DNA of 32,334 nt from Desulfocapsa sp. (GTDB lineage: Bacteria; Desulfobacterota; Desulfobulbia; Desulfobulbales; Desulfocapsaceae). A model generated the notes under the pieces. That model saw nothing but the letters and a program-made list of their open reading frames with translations, had not been told where the DNA came from and ran no database searches. How positions within the stretch are numbered: the stretch's first letter is position 1; each line of letters opens with the position of its first letter. The stretch lies in NCBI GenBank assembly GCA_022712895.1, contig JAFLJS010000074.1, positions 1 to 32,334 of the forward strand, read 5' to 3'. This document shows positions 23,994 through 32,334 of the stretch, one piece after another. The translations under genes and the position numbers were made by a program.

Positions 23994-25658
23994 CTATTCT
24001 GCGCGAGATTTCTCCACCGCGCCCCGTACTGAAACCGGGTAGGGATGACGGTCCCTAAGAAAAATAGGCATATTGTTTCTGGCATTTCTAGCAGCAGCCA
24101 TATCGGGATAAATCCCATAAAAGAGCATTACAACAGGGGGATCTGACGGTCGCTTCAGCATCACAAGCTTGCTAAGCACATTTTGATAGTCAGGTTCTGC
24201 AAGTATCCGTTTAAGGTTTTCTTCTGCCTGCTCAGACTGCAGGGCCATCAGCTGAATACTGAAACTGGTCATTTCTTTACCCGCTAACCACCTGTCACCT
24301 GCAATCACAAGGTTTGCAAGCGCAGGATCAACCGAATAAGACGCTTTAACCGGAGCAGCGACTACCACCTTCACAGGTGTTTCCGGTTCTATTGGAACAT
24401 TCTTTTCAGGCTGCAAGACCATACGCTTTGTCTTGTCCACAGAAATTTTACTTTTCCTCGTAAGCTGTGGGAGCACCACTTTTGTCTCTTTTTTTTCCAC
24501 AATCTCAACTGGAGATATAGCCACGGGATATCGCGGTGTTTCATCCTCATCCTTCACCGTTTCCTGCTCAGAAACAGTAGGCTTTGCAGTCAAGACTTCA
24601 GTTAACCCATCAACAGCAGCTACAACTACAGAGCTCGGAGGGGCTTCCGCCTCTTTCAGCAAGGGCTTTGGAATATCTATAATTACAATTTCTTCTGTGA
24701 GGAAATTATCTTCCTCCACCACGCTGATCTCCTCCTCATCACTGCCCAAAAACACAATCAGCAGCAAGAGAAAACAGACAACTATTCCAGCAAACAGAAA
24801 CTTTGGCGGAAAAGGAAGTCGCCCCAATAATCCGTTGGAAACAGGCAACAAAACCTCTTCCACACCATCATCACGTACATGATCGAGGAGTACCAGGAAA
24901 GAAGTATCCGCACTGGACGACTTCAGCGATTCTTCTGCAAATACGTTAATTAGACATAGATTCCCACGCCCCATAGATGCAATTTTACCAGCAGCTTCTC
25001 TTGTAAAAACTTCTTGCGCCGTTTCACCACGTAAATCCTGCACACAGAAATTCAAATATTCCCATGTCTCATTATCATCCAGTGTCGAAAGAAAAAACTG
25101 CTTTTCACGAACCTCATTAAATTCACATAGTTCCAGCTGATCAATATTTGTGCGAAAGCTCTTTCTTCCTGCAAAAAGAAGTTGCAAACCTCCCCCATCC
25201 TCTGTCACATCATCAAGGATTTTCCGCAGACGTTCAAGGGTCGCAAGGTACATATTTTCAGCTTCATCACTGATAATAAGTATTTTTTCTCCCCTTGACC
25301 GCAGAGCTGCCGCAAGATCGAGAAAAATTCTCCTGGCATCAGCCCGGTTGGTTTCCGCCGGATATTCGACACCACATACTTGAGCGGCTACCCGGACAAT
25401 GGCCTCAAAAGATCCAACAATTTGTGGCAGGTAAATTACCTTATACGAGCTTGCCAGTTGTTCCTGCAACATTTTGCAAAGCATAGTTTTCCCGCTTCCC
25501 TCTTCACCGATTAAGGTGACGATATCCACAGGCTCAGCCAAGGCTGCCTTCACATCATCAAGAACTGCGCCTCGTCCACCCCCAGTAAAAAAACGGGCAG
25601 TATTGCACTCTTCCGGAAACGGGGCTGGCCCCCCGCCATCTTGTTCCACATCAATCAT
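23994..25658 (-). CDS. AAA ATPase with transmembrane segment and C-terminal SPOR domain (DamX/ExeA-like)
   Basis: 554 residues. N-terminal AAA/ExeA-type ATPase: Walker A GEEGSGKT (51-58) and Walker B ILIISDEAE (Asp131, Glu132). One transmembrane helix (286-305), a long acidic/Pro-Lys linker (306-460) and a SPOR domain (about 470-548, starting TSFSIQLMALQS), which binds denuded peptidoglycan at the division site. This layout matches DamX-like or GspA-like proteins; a cell-division or envelope-machinery role is inferred. Start ATG 25658 follows AAGGT plus a run of A. It is divergent from the TauE-like gene and is not part of the tonB operon. Stop TAG. Confidence 0.85.
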   Translation of the reverse strand: MIDVEQDGGGPAPFPEECNTARFFTGGGRGAVLDDVKAALAEPVDIVTLIGEEGSGKTMLCKMLQEQLASSYKVIYLPQIVGSFEAIVRVAAQVCGVEYPAETNRADARRIFLDLAAALRSRGEKILIISDEAENMYLATLERLRKILDDVTEDGGGLQLLFAGRKSFRTNIDQLELCEFNEVREKQFFLSTLDDNETWEYLNFCVQDLRGETAQEVFTREAAGKIASMGRGNLCLINVFAEESLKSSSADTSFLVLLDHVRDDGVEEVLLPVSNGLLGRLPFPPKFLFAGIVVCFLLLLIVFLGSDEEEISVVEEDNFLTEEIVIIDIPKPLLKEAEAPPSSVVVAAVDGLTEVLTAKPTVSEQETVKDEDETPRYPVAISPVEIVEKKETKVVLPQLTRKSKISVDKTKRMVLQPEKNVPIEPETPVKVVVAAPVKASYSVDPALANLVIAGDRWLAGKEMTSFSIQLMALQSEQAEENLKRILAEPDYQNVLSKLVMLKRPSDPPVVMLFYGIYPDMAAARNARNNMPIFLRDRHPYPVSVRGAVEKSRAE

Positions 25659-25853
25659 TTTTTTTTACCTTGCAATAGTATTCCATATTGTATTTAAGAA
25701 ACAAAAACACAGTGGAATAGAATCAGTTCCGACATGGCTATGAGAAACATTCCTCTCAATGATATACGGGCTCTCATAAACTCAGCTGATAAATTACTTT
25801 ATTATAATGGAAATGTATACAGAACAGAACCACTGTTCAAGGATTTTATAGAC

Positions 25854-26567
25854 ATGCTCACTCCTTTTCTTATCTCAATCATTTTTCTACTCGCTGGATT
25901 CATTCAGGGAATGACTGGCTTTGGCTCAGCCCTTGTCGCCATCCCTCTGCTCAGCCTTTTTCTGGACATCAAAAGTGCAGTACCGCTTTGTATCCTGAAC
26001 AGCCTTGTCATCACAACCTATTTATCACTCAAAATGCGTAAGAATCTGGATAGAAAAAAGATCCTTCCTCTCTGTATTGCCGCAGTTCCAGGTATTATCG
26101 TTGGCTCGACACTCCTTAAACAGGTTGACTCCGACATTATCAAACGCACTCTAGGGGCCTCACTGGTCGGCTACTCTCTGTACAGCCTTTTCTTCACTCC
26201 AAAAACTCGTAAACTTCACAACTTCTGGTCATATTTTGCCGGATTCTCTTCTGGTGCCATAGGCGCGGCTTTCAGCGCCGGTGGACCTCCCACCATAATA
26301 TATACAGCGATGAATGATTGGAAAAAAGACAGTATAAAAGCGACGCTGAGTGGATTTTTCCTGTTTAATTCTTATCTTATAGCTACGGTGCATGCAGTAA
26401 GTGGGCTAACCACCATTGAAATATTCACCTATTTTATGATCTCAGCACCAGTTGTCCTTTTAGGTACTGTTTTGGGAAATATCTGTTATGGAAACATTCC
26501 TCATGCCCTGTATCTAAAGATCATCTTTGCCTTTTTAACCTTAATGGGTATCATGATGATTGTATAA
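25854..26567 (+). CDS. TauE/SafE family membrane permease (sulfite/sulfonate exporter-like)
   Basis: 237 residues with about eight membrane segments. The duplicated family motif is visible: FIQGMTGFGSALVAIPLL near the N-terminus and FSSGAIGAAFSAGGPPTIIY in the second half. Members export sulfite, sulfoacetate or other small organic anions; the substrate here is open, though the neighbouring ThDP enzyme could produce or use a small keto acid. ATG 25854 with AAGGA ten bases upstream is preferred; the frame is open from 25734, but those 40 extra residues are not family-like. Confidence 0.88.
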   Translation: MLTPFLISIIFLLAGFIQGMTGFGSALVAIPLLSLFLDIKSAVPLCILNSLVITTYLSLKMRKNLDRKKILPLCIAAVPGIIVGSTLLKQVDSDIIKRTLGASLVGYSLYSLFFTPKTRKLHNFWSYFAGFSSGAIGAAFSAGGPPTIIYTAMNDWKKDSIKATLSGFFLFNSYLIATVHAVSGLTTIEIFTYFMISAPVVLLGTVLGNICYGNIPHALYLKIIFAFLTLMGIMMIV

Positions 26568-26600
26568 GCAACTCAGGTGGCGTATCTCCCTTAGTTGCCT
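26568..26600 (+). terminator. possible terminator/attenuator hairpin after the TauE-like gene
   Basis: GCAACT-c-AGG ... CCT-t-AGTTGC (26568-26598), a 6+3 bp stem with one mismatch. The U-run comes only 27 bases later, so the stop function is uncertain. Confidence 0.3.
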
Positions 26601-26669
26601 GTGCCCACTTACCCCTTTTTGTTGTTTTTGAGGCCATTATAAATGGCTAACTTTTACTTTGGAAGACTC

Positions 26670-28310
26670 ATGAACGGAGCTGAACTGCTGGTAAAATGTC
26701 TGGAAAACGAAGGTGTTGAAATTATTTTTGGAATTCCTGGCGAAGAGAATCTGGTGTTCCTTGAAGCACTTCGCAATTCTACAATCCGTCTTATCCTCAC
26801 CCGCCATGAGCAGGCAGCTGGCTTTATGGCAGCTACATATGGTCGCCTTACCGGAAAGCCCGGGGTCTGCCTCTCAACCCTGGGCCCTGGTGCCACAAAC
26901 TTTGTGACGCCTGCGGCTTATGCGCTTCTCGGAGGAATGCCTGTCCTTTTTATCACAGGGCAAAAACCGATCAAAAAAAGCAAACAGGGACGATTCCAGA
27001 TCTTAAATGTGGTTCGCATGATGGAGCCCCTGACAAAATTCACCAAGCAGATTGTCAACAGTGGGACCATTCCCTCCATTATCAGAGATATTTTCCGTAT
27101 TGCCGTAAATGGAAAATCAGGCCCTGTCCACATAGAATTACCAGAGGATATTGCAGCAGAAGAGGTGGATGCGAAACCATTTCCCGTGCAGGTCCCAGAC
27201 TATCCAGTGGCAAACGCTGAGACTATCAACCACACGGCAGAACTACTCAAGCACTCCAAATATCCCCTCTTCCTTTTTGGCGCAGCTGCCAACAGACACC
27301 TGATTTCTCCTGTGGCCAAAAAGCTCATCGATAAAACTGGTATACACTTTTTCACAACCCAGATGGGCAAAGGAGTAATCGATGAACACTCTCCACGATG
27401 CCTTGGCACTGCCGCCCTTTCAGATCATGACTATCTGCACTGTGCCATAGACCGGGCTGATCTTATCATCAACGTCGGATACGACGTGGTGGAAAAGCCA
27501 CCATTCTTTATGAATACTGGCAACATGAAAGTTGTCCACCTTCATTTTGCACCTGCTGATATTGATGAAATCTATTTTCCACAACATGAAGTAATAGGTG
27601 ATATTCGCCATTCTTTAGTTGCCTTGCTGGATGCGCTATCAGATATGGAAAAGAGGGATAACGAGTATTTCCATAGAATCCACATCGAAATACTACAGCA
27701 TGTCTTTACATCACACGGCCATAATTCCTTCCCCAGCACACCACAGAATATTGTCAGCGATATTCGTCAAGCAGTAGAAGATGATGCCATTGTTTCCCTG
27801 GATAATGGTATGTACAAAATATGGTTCGCCAGAAACTTCAAAGCAACCACAATCCATTCACTTCTTCTCGACAATGCACTTGCCACAATGGGTGCTGGCT
27901 TCCCGGCAGCCATTGCCGCAAAGATTGTCCATCCTGAAAAACAGGTTATTGCCGTTTGTGGTGACGGAGGATTCATGATGAACTCACAGGAAATGGAAAC
28001 TGCCGTCCGACTCGATTTACATATTGTTATCATTATCTTACGGGATGATGGTTACGGAATGATCAAATGGAAACAGAAAGGAATGAATTTTCCTGATTTT
28101 GGCCTTGATTTTAATAACCCGGATTTTATACAATATGCTGAGAGCTACGGAGCTCAAGGGTACCGAATCACGGAAAATGGAACTTTCAGCAAACTTCTTT
28201 CACACTGTCTGAACGAACCCGGTATACATCTCATTGAAGTACCTGTTGATTATTCTGAAAACGAAAAAGTTTTTCTTGAGGAATTGAAAAACAAAACCTG
28301 CCTATTATAG
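26670..28310 (+). CDS. thiamine-diphosphate enzyme, acetolactate synthase (AlsS)-like
   Basis: 546 residues, three-domain ThDP fold. Catalytic Glu in TRHEQAAGFMA; GPGATNF and the middle domain (YPLFLFGAAANRHL); the C-terminal ThDP/Mg motif CGDGGFMMNSQEMETA ending in ILRDDGYGMIKWKQ, where the usual Asn pair reads RDD, as in some AlsS-like enzymes. Condenses pyruvate-type keto acids to acetolactate, or performs a related decarboxylation; anabolic AHAS would have an ilvN-like subunit gene nearby, and none is seen. MNGAELLVKCLENEGV is the family N-terminus, so the ATG at 26670 (GGAAG upstream) is chosen; an in-frame ATG at 26643 is possible. Between a TauE-like exporter and a heme sensor kinase. 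Stop TAG. Confidence 0.87.
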   Translation: MNGAELLVKCLENEGVEIIFGIPGEENLVFLEALRNSTIRLILTRHEQAAGFMAATYGRLTGKPGVCLSTLGPGATNFVTPAAYALLGGMPVLFITGQKPIKKSKQGRFQILNVVRMMEPLTKFTKQIVNSGTIPSIIRDIFRIAVNGKSGPVHIELPEDIAAEEVDAKPFPVQVPDYPVANAETINHTAELLKHSKYPLFLFGAAANRHLISPVAKKLIDKTGIHFFTTQMGKGVIDEHSPRCLGTAALSDHDYLHCAIDRADLIINVGYDVVEKPPFFMNTGNMKVVHLHFAPADIDEIYFPQHEVIGDIRHSLVALLDALSDMEKRDNEYFHRIHIEILQHVFTSHGHNSFPSTPQNIVSDIRQAVEDDAIVSLDNGMYKIWFARNFKATTIHSLLLDNALATMGAGFPAAIAAKIVHPEKQVIAVCGDGGFMMNSQEMETAVRLDLHIVIIILRDDGYGMIKWKQKGMNFPDFGLDFNNPDFIQYAESYGAQGYRITENGTFSKLLSHCLNEPGIHLIEVPVDYSENEKVFLEELKNKTCLL

Positions 28311-28337
28311 GACATAACTACCGAATATACCTGACAT

Positions 28338-30383
28338 ATGACTAAACTGTTCTCTCATTATCGCCTCCTTGCCTTTAACATCTGGCTCCTGGCTGTTGTC
28401 TGCTCACTTGCCTGGAATACTGTCGATAACATCCGTGAACGTGACTCCATTGCCCATGAAACAGCCCGGGCTTTTTACAAACAGATCCTGGCCGCCCGCC
28501 AGTGGAATCTGCTCCATGGAGGAGTCTACGTCTACACCACAGAGCATAGTCCACCGAATCGCTACCTGCCTGTAGATAAACAAACGATACAAGACAGCAA
28601 CGGGAAATCCCTAACCCTTATCAACCCTGCCTATATGACCAGACAGATTGCTGAGATAAACGAGGAGAAAGGCCCCGTTCAGTTTCATATTACCAGCTTG
28701 ACCCCTCTTCGTGACGAAAATGCACCCTACCCCTGGGAAATTCCTTGGTTACAATCCTTTAATAGAGGAGAAAAAGAACAGGGAGCGTTCGTAATAGAAA
28801 ACGGTCAAGAGATTTTTCGCTACATGGCACCCCTTGCCTTTACAAAATCCTGCCTCCCCTGCCATACAACCCCAGAGCCCCCTGACACCATACGTGGTGC
28901 AATCTCTGTCAGTTTCCCCACCCCTTTTAAAAAATCACCCTGGCCACTGCTCCTCAGCCATTTATTTGTGGGACTGACAGGTCTTGCTTTTATCTTCTTC
29001 TTTGGTGGCCGACTGGCTGAAAGCAGGAGAAATATCCTGCGAAGCAACAGGGAACTGGCAAAAGAAATTGAGGAACGCAAAGAGACAGAAAAAGAACTAC
29101 TCTCTGTAAAAGAAAACCTGGAACAGACTGTTACTCACCGTACTGGTGAGCTCCTGGAGATCAACACCACCCTTGACAAGAGAATCCGGGAGCAACAACG
29201 CGTTGAGGCAGCTCTGGTCTCTATCAATGACGAATTTATTCAGATTTTCAACAGTGCTCCTGACGGCATGCATGTCATTGACAGGGACTACAATGTTATT
29301 CGTGTTAACCACGCATATTGCAAATTGGTTGGCAAGAAGCAAAACGAAATTCAAGGTCACAAGTGTTACGATGTTTTCACCGGAAAACTCTGTCACACGG
29401 AACAGTGCCCTCTCACCCAGATCAGTAAAGGTGCAAAAAGGGTGGAAGTTGACGCAAGAAAAACCAGAGCTGACGGTGAAATCATTCCCTGCGTTGTCAC
29501 TGCCACACCTTTCCGTGACCCCGGTGGAAAGCTCACAGGAATCATCGAAGTTACCAGGGATATCAGTGACTGGAAAGACATTGAACGTTCCCTGTCTGCC
29601 ACCGCGAAGAACCTGCGCCTTCGAAACACAGAGCTTGAGGATTTTGCTCACGTTATATCACATGACCTACAGGAACCCCTAATGCTCATCCAGGCATTCA
29701 GCGAAAGGATACGAAAGAAGTGCTCCACGGAGCTTCCAGAACGGGGCCATGATTACCTGAAACACATTGAACATTCCACCCAGCGCATGAAGAGCCTGAT
29801 TGATGGTCTGCTCCTCTACTCCAGAGTCAGCAGTAAAGCCAGCCCATTTGAATCGGTTAATCTGCTAAGTATAACCAATTCAGTCCTTGATGATTTAGCC
29901 CTGAGGATTGAGAAACAAAATGCCATTCTATGTGTGGATCCCAATCTGCCATCCATTGAAGCCGACCCCCTGCAAATGCGGCAGCTCTTTCAGAATATTA
30001 TTGGCAATAGCCTCAAATACCACCATCAGCAACACAAACCCGAAATTTCCATCGAGTATAAACCCTTTTCAGATCCTACCCACGACCAAAGTTACATTCG
30101 CATAACCATCAAAGATAATGGCATTGGCTTCGAAGAAAAATATCAACATCAGATCTTTGATATTTTCCGACGTCTGCATACCAGGAAACAATTCCAAGGG
30201 ACGGGGATAGGACTCTCCATTTGTAAAAAAATCGTTGACCGGCACCGAGGAACGATAACTGCACAGGGCACCCCCAAAAAAGGAGCCGCATTCACTATCA
30301 CCCTTCCCCGAAAACAACAGACCCATAACACTGACCCCTTCAGTGACAATAGCCTGGTAAACAGTATCATCAACAGACGCTAA
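28338..30383 (+). CDS. heme-c-binding (Tll0287-like) PAS sensor histidine kinase
   Basis: 681 residues. A membrane helix (about 8-26), then a periplasmic Tll0287-like/DUF3365 sensor (RAFYKQILAARQWNLLHGGVYV split around 45-66; INPAYMTRQI) ending with a c-type heme site SCLPCH (CxxCH at 172-176), a second membrane helix (203-222), a coiled coil (226-295), a PAS domain (about 296-415, Cys343/352/357), HisKA with phospho-accepting His442 (ISHDLQEPL), and HATPase motifs (QNIIGNSLKY, DNGIGF, GTGIGLSICKKI). Likely senses redox state, NO, CO or another heme ligand in the periplasm. No response regulator adjoins. The only visible ribosome binding site is poor. Confidence 0.92.
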   Translation: MTKLFSHYRLLAFNIWLLAVVCSLAWNTVDNIRERDSIAHETARAFYKQILAARQWNLLHGGVYVYTTEHSPPNRYLPVDKQTIQDSNGKSLTLINPAYMTRQIAEINEEKGPVQFHITSLTPLRDENAPYPWEIPWLQSFNRGEKEQGAFVIENGQEIFRYMAPLAFTKSCLPCHTTPEPPDTIRGAISVSFPTPFKKSPWPLLLSHLFVGLTGLAFIFFFGGRLAESRRNILRSNRELAKEIEERKETEKELLSVKENLEQTVTHRTGELLEINTTLDKRIREQQRVEAALVSINDEFIQIFNSAPDGMHVIDRDYNVIRVNHAYCKLVGKKQNEIQGHKCYDVFTGKLCHTEQCPLTQISKGAKRVEVDARKTRADGEIIPCVVTATPFRDPGGKLTGIIEVTRDISDWKDIERSLSATAKNLRLRNTELEDFAHVISHDLQEPLMLIQAFSERIRKKCSTELPERGHDYLKHIEHSTQRMKSLIDGLLLYSRVSSKASPFESVNLLSITNSVLDDLALRIEKQNAILCVDPNLPSIEADPLQMRQLFQNIIGNSLKYHHQQHKPEISIEYKPFSDPTHDQSYIRITIKDNGIGFEEKYQHQIFDIFRRLHTRKQFQGTGIGLSICKKIVDRHRGTITAQGTPKKGAAFTITLPRKQQTHNTDPFSDNSLVNSIINRR

Positions 30384-30427
30384 CTAGGCAGTTTCCCTGA
30401 AAAACTAGTATTAATACCTATTGCCCC

Positions 30428-30459
30428 ACAGGCGGTAATCTTGTAGAGTGGGAGCCTGT
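30428..30459. repeat. inverted repeat between the histidine kinase and PilZ genes
   Basis: ACAGGC and GCCTGT, 6-bp arms around a 20-nt loop. No U-tract; possible operator or weak terminator. Confidence 0.25.
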
Positions 30460-30516
30460 CTATATGAAAAAAACAATTGTTACATGTTACAACCCTTTAT
30501 CCGATGAAGGTTGGAA

Positions 30517-30909
30517 ATGATGCCACGACTCAAACGACGCACGACCACAACTCTTCCCAACAACACCAAAGAACGACGTAAATTCACTAGATTTACCCCC
30601 AAAAATGGAACAATGGCTGTGACCAGTCACGCTCTCGGACCTGTGATTGATATCAGTATGGGAGGGCTATCTTTCCGGTATATGGACGACAAGAGCGAAA
30701 ATACCATGACAGATTTCCTGGGTATTTTTCTTGGTTCAGACAACATCCTGATCGATAGAATTCAAAGTCAGGTGGTATCCGACAAAGTTACAACTCAGGG
30801 TACTTCTTTTTTGCAAACCAGATCCCGGCAGCGCTCAATTCAGTTTATCAGCCTGACACCGGATCAGCAAAAAGAGATTGAAAGCTTCATCCTCACCAAA
30901 ACTCAATGA
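30517..30909 (+). CDS. PilZ-domain protein (c-di-GMP receptor type)
   Basis: 130 residues. The c-di-GMP binding signature is present: RRKFTR (20-25, RxxxR) and DISMGG (45-50, DxSxxG), followed by the beta-barrel strands. Single-domain PilZ proteins relay c-di-GMP levels to motility, exopolysaccharide or attachment systems; no partner is evident. ATG 30517 with AAGG six bases upstream; the frame is open from TTG 30511. Downstream of the histidine kinase by about 130 nt. Confidence 0.85.
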   Translation: MMPRLKRRTTTTLPNNTKERRKFTRFTPKNGTMAVTSHALGPVIDISMGGLSFRYMDDKSENTMTDFLGIFLGSDNILIDRIQSQVVSDKVTTQGTSFLQTRSRQRSIQFISLTPDQQKEIESFILTKTQ

Positions 30910-30935
30910 GTTACCTGATAAACACCTTGAGCTGA

Positions 30936-30964
30936 TTGACAAGTCTGCCACACCTAAGTAGACT
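30936..30964 (+). promoter_or_regulatory. sigma-70 type promoter abutting the aat start codon
   Basis: TTGACA (30936-30941), 17-nt spacer, TAGACT (30959-30964). Transcription would start at about 30971, which is the A of the aat ATG. Confidence 0.5.
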
Positions 30965-30970
30965 TGCGAC

Positions 30971-31642
30971 ATGGCAATTTTCCAACTGAACGATACCTGC
31001 ATCTTTCCTAACCCAGAACTCGCAGAAAAAAATGGTTTGCTTGCCATCGGTGGAGATCTCTCCGTAAAAAGGTTGCTGTCTGCTTATTCTCAGGGTATTT
31101 TCCCCTGGTACTCAGAGGGAGACCCCCCTCTCTGGTGGTCCACCAACCCCAGACTGGTTCTCTTCCCGGACGAATTTCACGTGTCACGACGCTTGCTCAG
31201 GACATTACGCAATACTGACTTCCAGACAAGTATTAACAGAGATTTTGCGGCAGTTATACACTCCTGTGCTGATGTACGGATGAAAAACCATGAAGGAACC
31301 TGGCTCAGCTCGGCTATGCAAGAAGCCTACATCGAACTTCACCATGCTGGTTACGCCCACTCCGTGGAATGCTGGCTGCATGATGAACTCGTCGGCGGCC
31401 TCTACGGTGTGCAGCTAGGCGGTATCTTTTTTGGTGAATCCATGTTTACCCGTAGGAGTGACGCTTCCAAAGTGGCACTTGTTACTCTGGTCTCACATGT
31501 ACAGAAACAGAATATACAAGTTATCGACTGCCAAATGACAACCGAACACTTGCTCAGCTTTGGTGCCCGTGAGATCAGTGGTCCCACATTCCGCCATCTC
31601 CTCGACAAACACATACAACAATCAGACTACGAACAATTATGA
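30971..31642 (+). CDS. aat: leucyl/phenylalanyl-tRNA-protein transferase
   Basis: 223 residues. Transfers Leu or Phe from aminoacyl-tRNA to N-terminal Arg/Lys of proteins, marking them for ClpS/ClpAP degradation (N-degron pathway). Family blocks are all present: FPNPELAEKNGLLAIGGDLS, YSQGIFPWY, WWSTNPRLVL, EGTWLSSAMQEAY, VGGLYGVQLGGIFFGESMF and DCQMTTEHLLSFGA. No Shine-Dalgarno sequence precedes the ATG, and a promoter sits so close that the mRNA may be leaderless. Overlaps the next gene by ATGA. Confidence 0.96.
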   Translation: MAIFQLNDTCIFPNPELAEKNGLLAIGGDLSVKRLLSAYSQGIFPWYSEGDPPLWWSTNPRLVLFPDEFHVSRRLLRTLRNTDFQTSINRDFAAVIHSCADVRMKNHEGTWLSSAMQEAYIELHHAGYAHSVECWLHDELVGGLYGVQLGGIFFGESMFTRRSDASKVALVTLVSHVQKQNIQVIDCQMTTEHLLSFGAREISGPTFRHLLDKHIQQSDYEQL

Positions 31643-32193
31643 CAAAAAAAAATAATGATGTGCCTTGCGACGGTTGTGGAAAAGTAGCAGACCTCCAACA
31701 AACCCACGGTAATGAGTTCTGTAGAGATTGCCTGGAACTGGCAACAGCAATACAGGAGAAGCCACAAACCATCAAACGAATTTGCAGTTTGGTAAAATCT
31801 GACCTGTACCAGAAAACAGACCCGAATGAAGGTGGCGGTTGTCAGGAAAACAAACTCAAAGATCTTCCTGAAGTCCTTGATGCAGTACGGTTTAGAACAA
31901 GAGACAGGGAAAGAAACACATGGTATGTTTCAGTTAGTGAATTGGAAGGTGAGCCCGTGGAGATATTCGCCTCCACTGCCTTTGACAGAGACGACCAGCT
32001 CCAGTCACGTATCTCCAACCTCACGACCATTACCAGACTGGTGTCTCTGATCCTTCGCAATGTTTTTCTAGGCGAGGTACTCACGCTTGAAAAAACAATC
32101 AAACAACTCAAAAGAAGTTCCAGACAGAAAAATGACCTGCCGGATATGCTGACTACGGTTTTACAGAGTTACAGAAAGGATATGGCCGAATAG
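31639..32193 (+). CDS. zinc-finger protein with a TSCPD-like domain (ribonucleotide reductase C-terminal type)
   Basis: 184 residues. The N-terminal CDGC-x14-CRDC (Cys10, 13, 28, 31) looks like a zinc ribbon. The middle (about 90-150) has the pattern of TSCPD domains found at the C-terminus of class II ribonucleotide reductases (NrdJ) and in stand-alone proteins: TWYVSVSELEGEPVEIFAS, then QSRISNLTTITRLVSLILRN. The cysteines that name the domain are not conserved here. Function unknown; could be a nucleotide-metabolism regulator. Start overlaps the aat stop (ATGA), so the two are coupled. Stop TAG, followed by a terminator. Confidence 0.65.
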   Translation: MTKKNNDVPCDGCGKVADLQQTHGNEFCRDCLELATAIQEKPQTIKRICSLVKSDLYQKTDPNEGGGCQENKLKDLPEVLDAVRFRTRDRERNTWYVSVSELEGEPVEIFASTAFDRDDQLQSRISNLTTITRLVSLILRNVFLGEVLTLEKTIKQLKRSSRQKNDLPDMLTTVLQSYRKDMAE

Positions 32194-32263
32194 CAGAAAG
32201 GAAAGAAAACCACCTCAAAACAAAATTTACTTACGCACACGTTACATCCATACGATTTTTTAC

Positions 32264-32290
32264 AACCCCATCCTGTTTCTGGGGTTTTTA
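32264..32290 (+). terminator. intrinsic terminator after the aat operon
   Basis: AACCCCA-tcctgtttc-TGGGGTT, a 7-bp GC-rich stem followed by a run of Ts; 71 nt after the stop codon of the TSCPD-like gene. Confidence 0.85.
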
Positions 32291-32334
32291 TGAGTTTATC
32301 AAGTTTTAAACTAAGATCTTTTCACAGTGAAAAA

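Overview
This window looks like a chromosomal segment of an anaerobic Gram-negative bacterium, most plausibly a Desulfobacterota (Desulfobulbales-like) species. The evidence is indirect: moderate-to-low GC by eye, a TonB/ExbBD-served outer membrane, a double-cubane-cluster type dehydratase/reductase with its ATPase activator, polyferredoxin and heme-c sensor proteins, and housekeeping genes (rsgA, truA, aat, cspA, RhlE-type helicase) of proteobacterial type. No rRNA, tRNA, CRISPR array or insertion sequence is visible. The taxonomic call is inference.

Left part (1-4262) is an AT-rich accessory/defence patch. It holds the 5' end of an unknown minus-strand gene, a C5-cytosine DNA methyltransferase carrying its own N-terminal excisionase-like HTH, a convergent restriction endonuclease resembling the TdeIII family but frameshifted in a poly-G run, an NYN-LOTUS putative RNase and a small FmdB-type zinc ribbon. 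Then come a DUF6172 protein, rsgA, and a truA interrupted by one in-frame amber codon.

6936-10926 (minus) is a tight four-gene operon: nucleotidyltransferase, PLP-dependent aminotransferase/decarboxylase, CDP-alcohol phosphatidyltransferase and ATP-grasp ligase. It reads as a pathway that makes a CDP-activated amino-alcohol (or aminophosphonate) and transfers it to a lipid or other acceptor. The first two genes resemble the two halves of fused PntC-type enzymes and are separated here only by an in-frame UAG. A 17-bp tandem repeat sits just upstream of a candidate promoter. A 1.2-kb stretch without genes follows, then a small Lys-rich protein, a cold-shock protein and a DEAD-box helicase (minus). 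Next is an intergenic region with an orphan plus-strand terminator (possible sRNA) and a VRR-NUC nuclease.

15590-23976 (plus) is the most striking part: nine genes with overlapping or nearly touching ends. They encode a TonB-dependent receptor, a periplasmic DUF4198-like protein, a membrane polyferredoxin, a double-cubane-type reductase, its ATPase activator, a CcdA/UreH-like membrane protein, ExbB, ExbD and TonB. A dedicated outer-membrane import machine is thus wired genetically to a very-low-potential ATP-driven reductase. I infer an import-and-reduce system whose substrate (metal chelate, corrinoid, other cofactor or a recalcitrant small molecule) is unknown.

Right part (23994-32334): a DamX-like AAA-SPOR protein (minus), a TauE/SafE permease, a ThDP-dependent acetolactate-synthase-like enzyme, a heme-c-binding sensor histidine kinase, a PilZ protein, aat (possibly leaderless) and a zinc-finger/TSCPD-like protein followed by a clear terminator.
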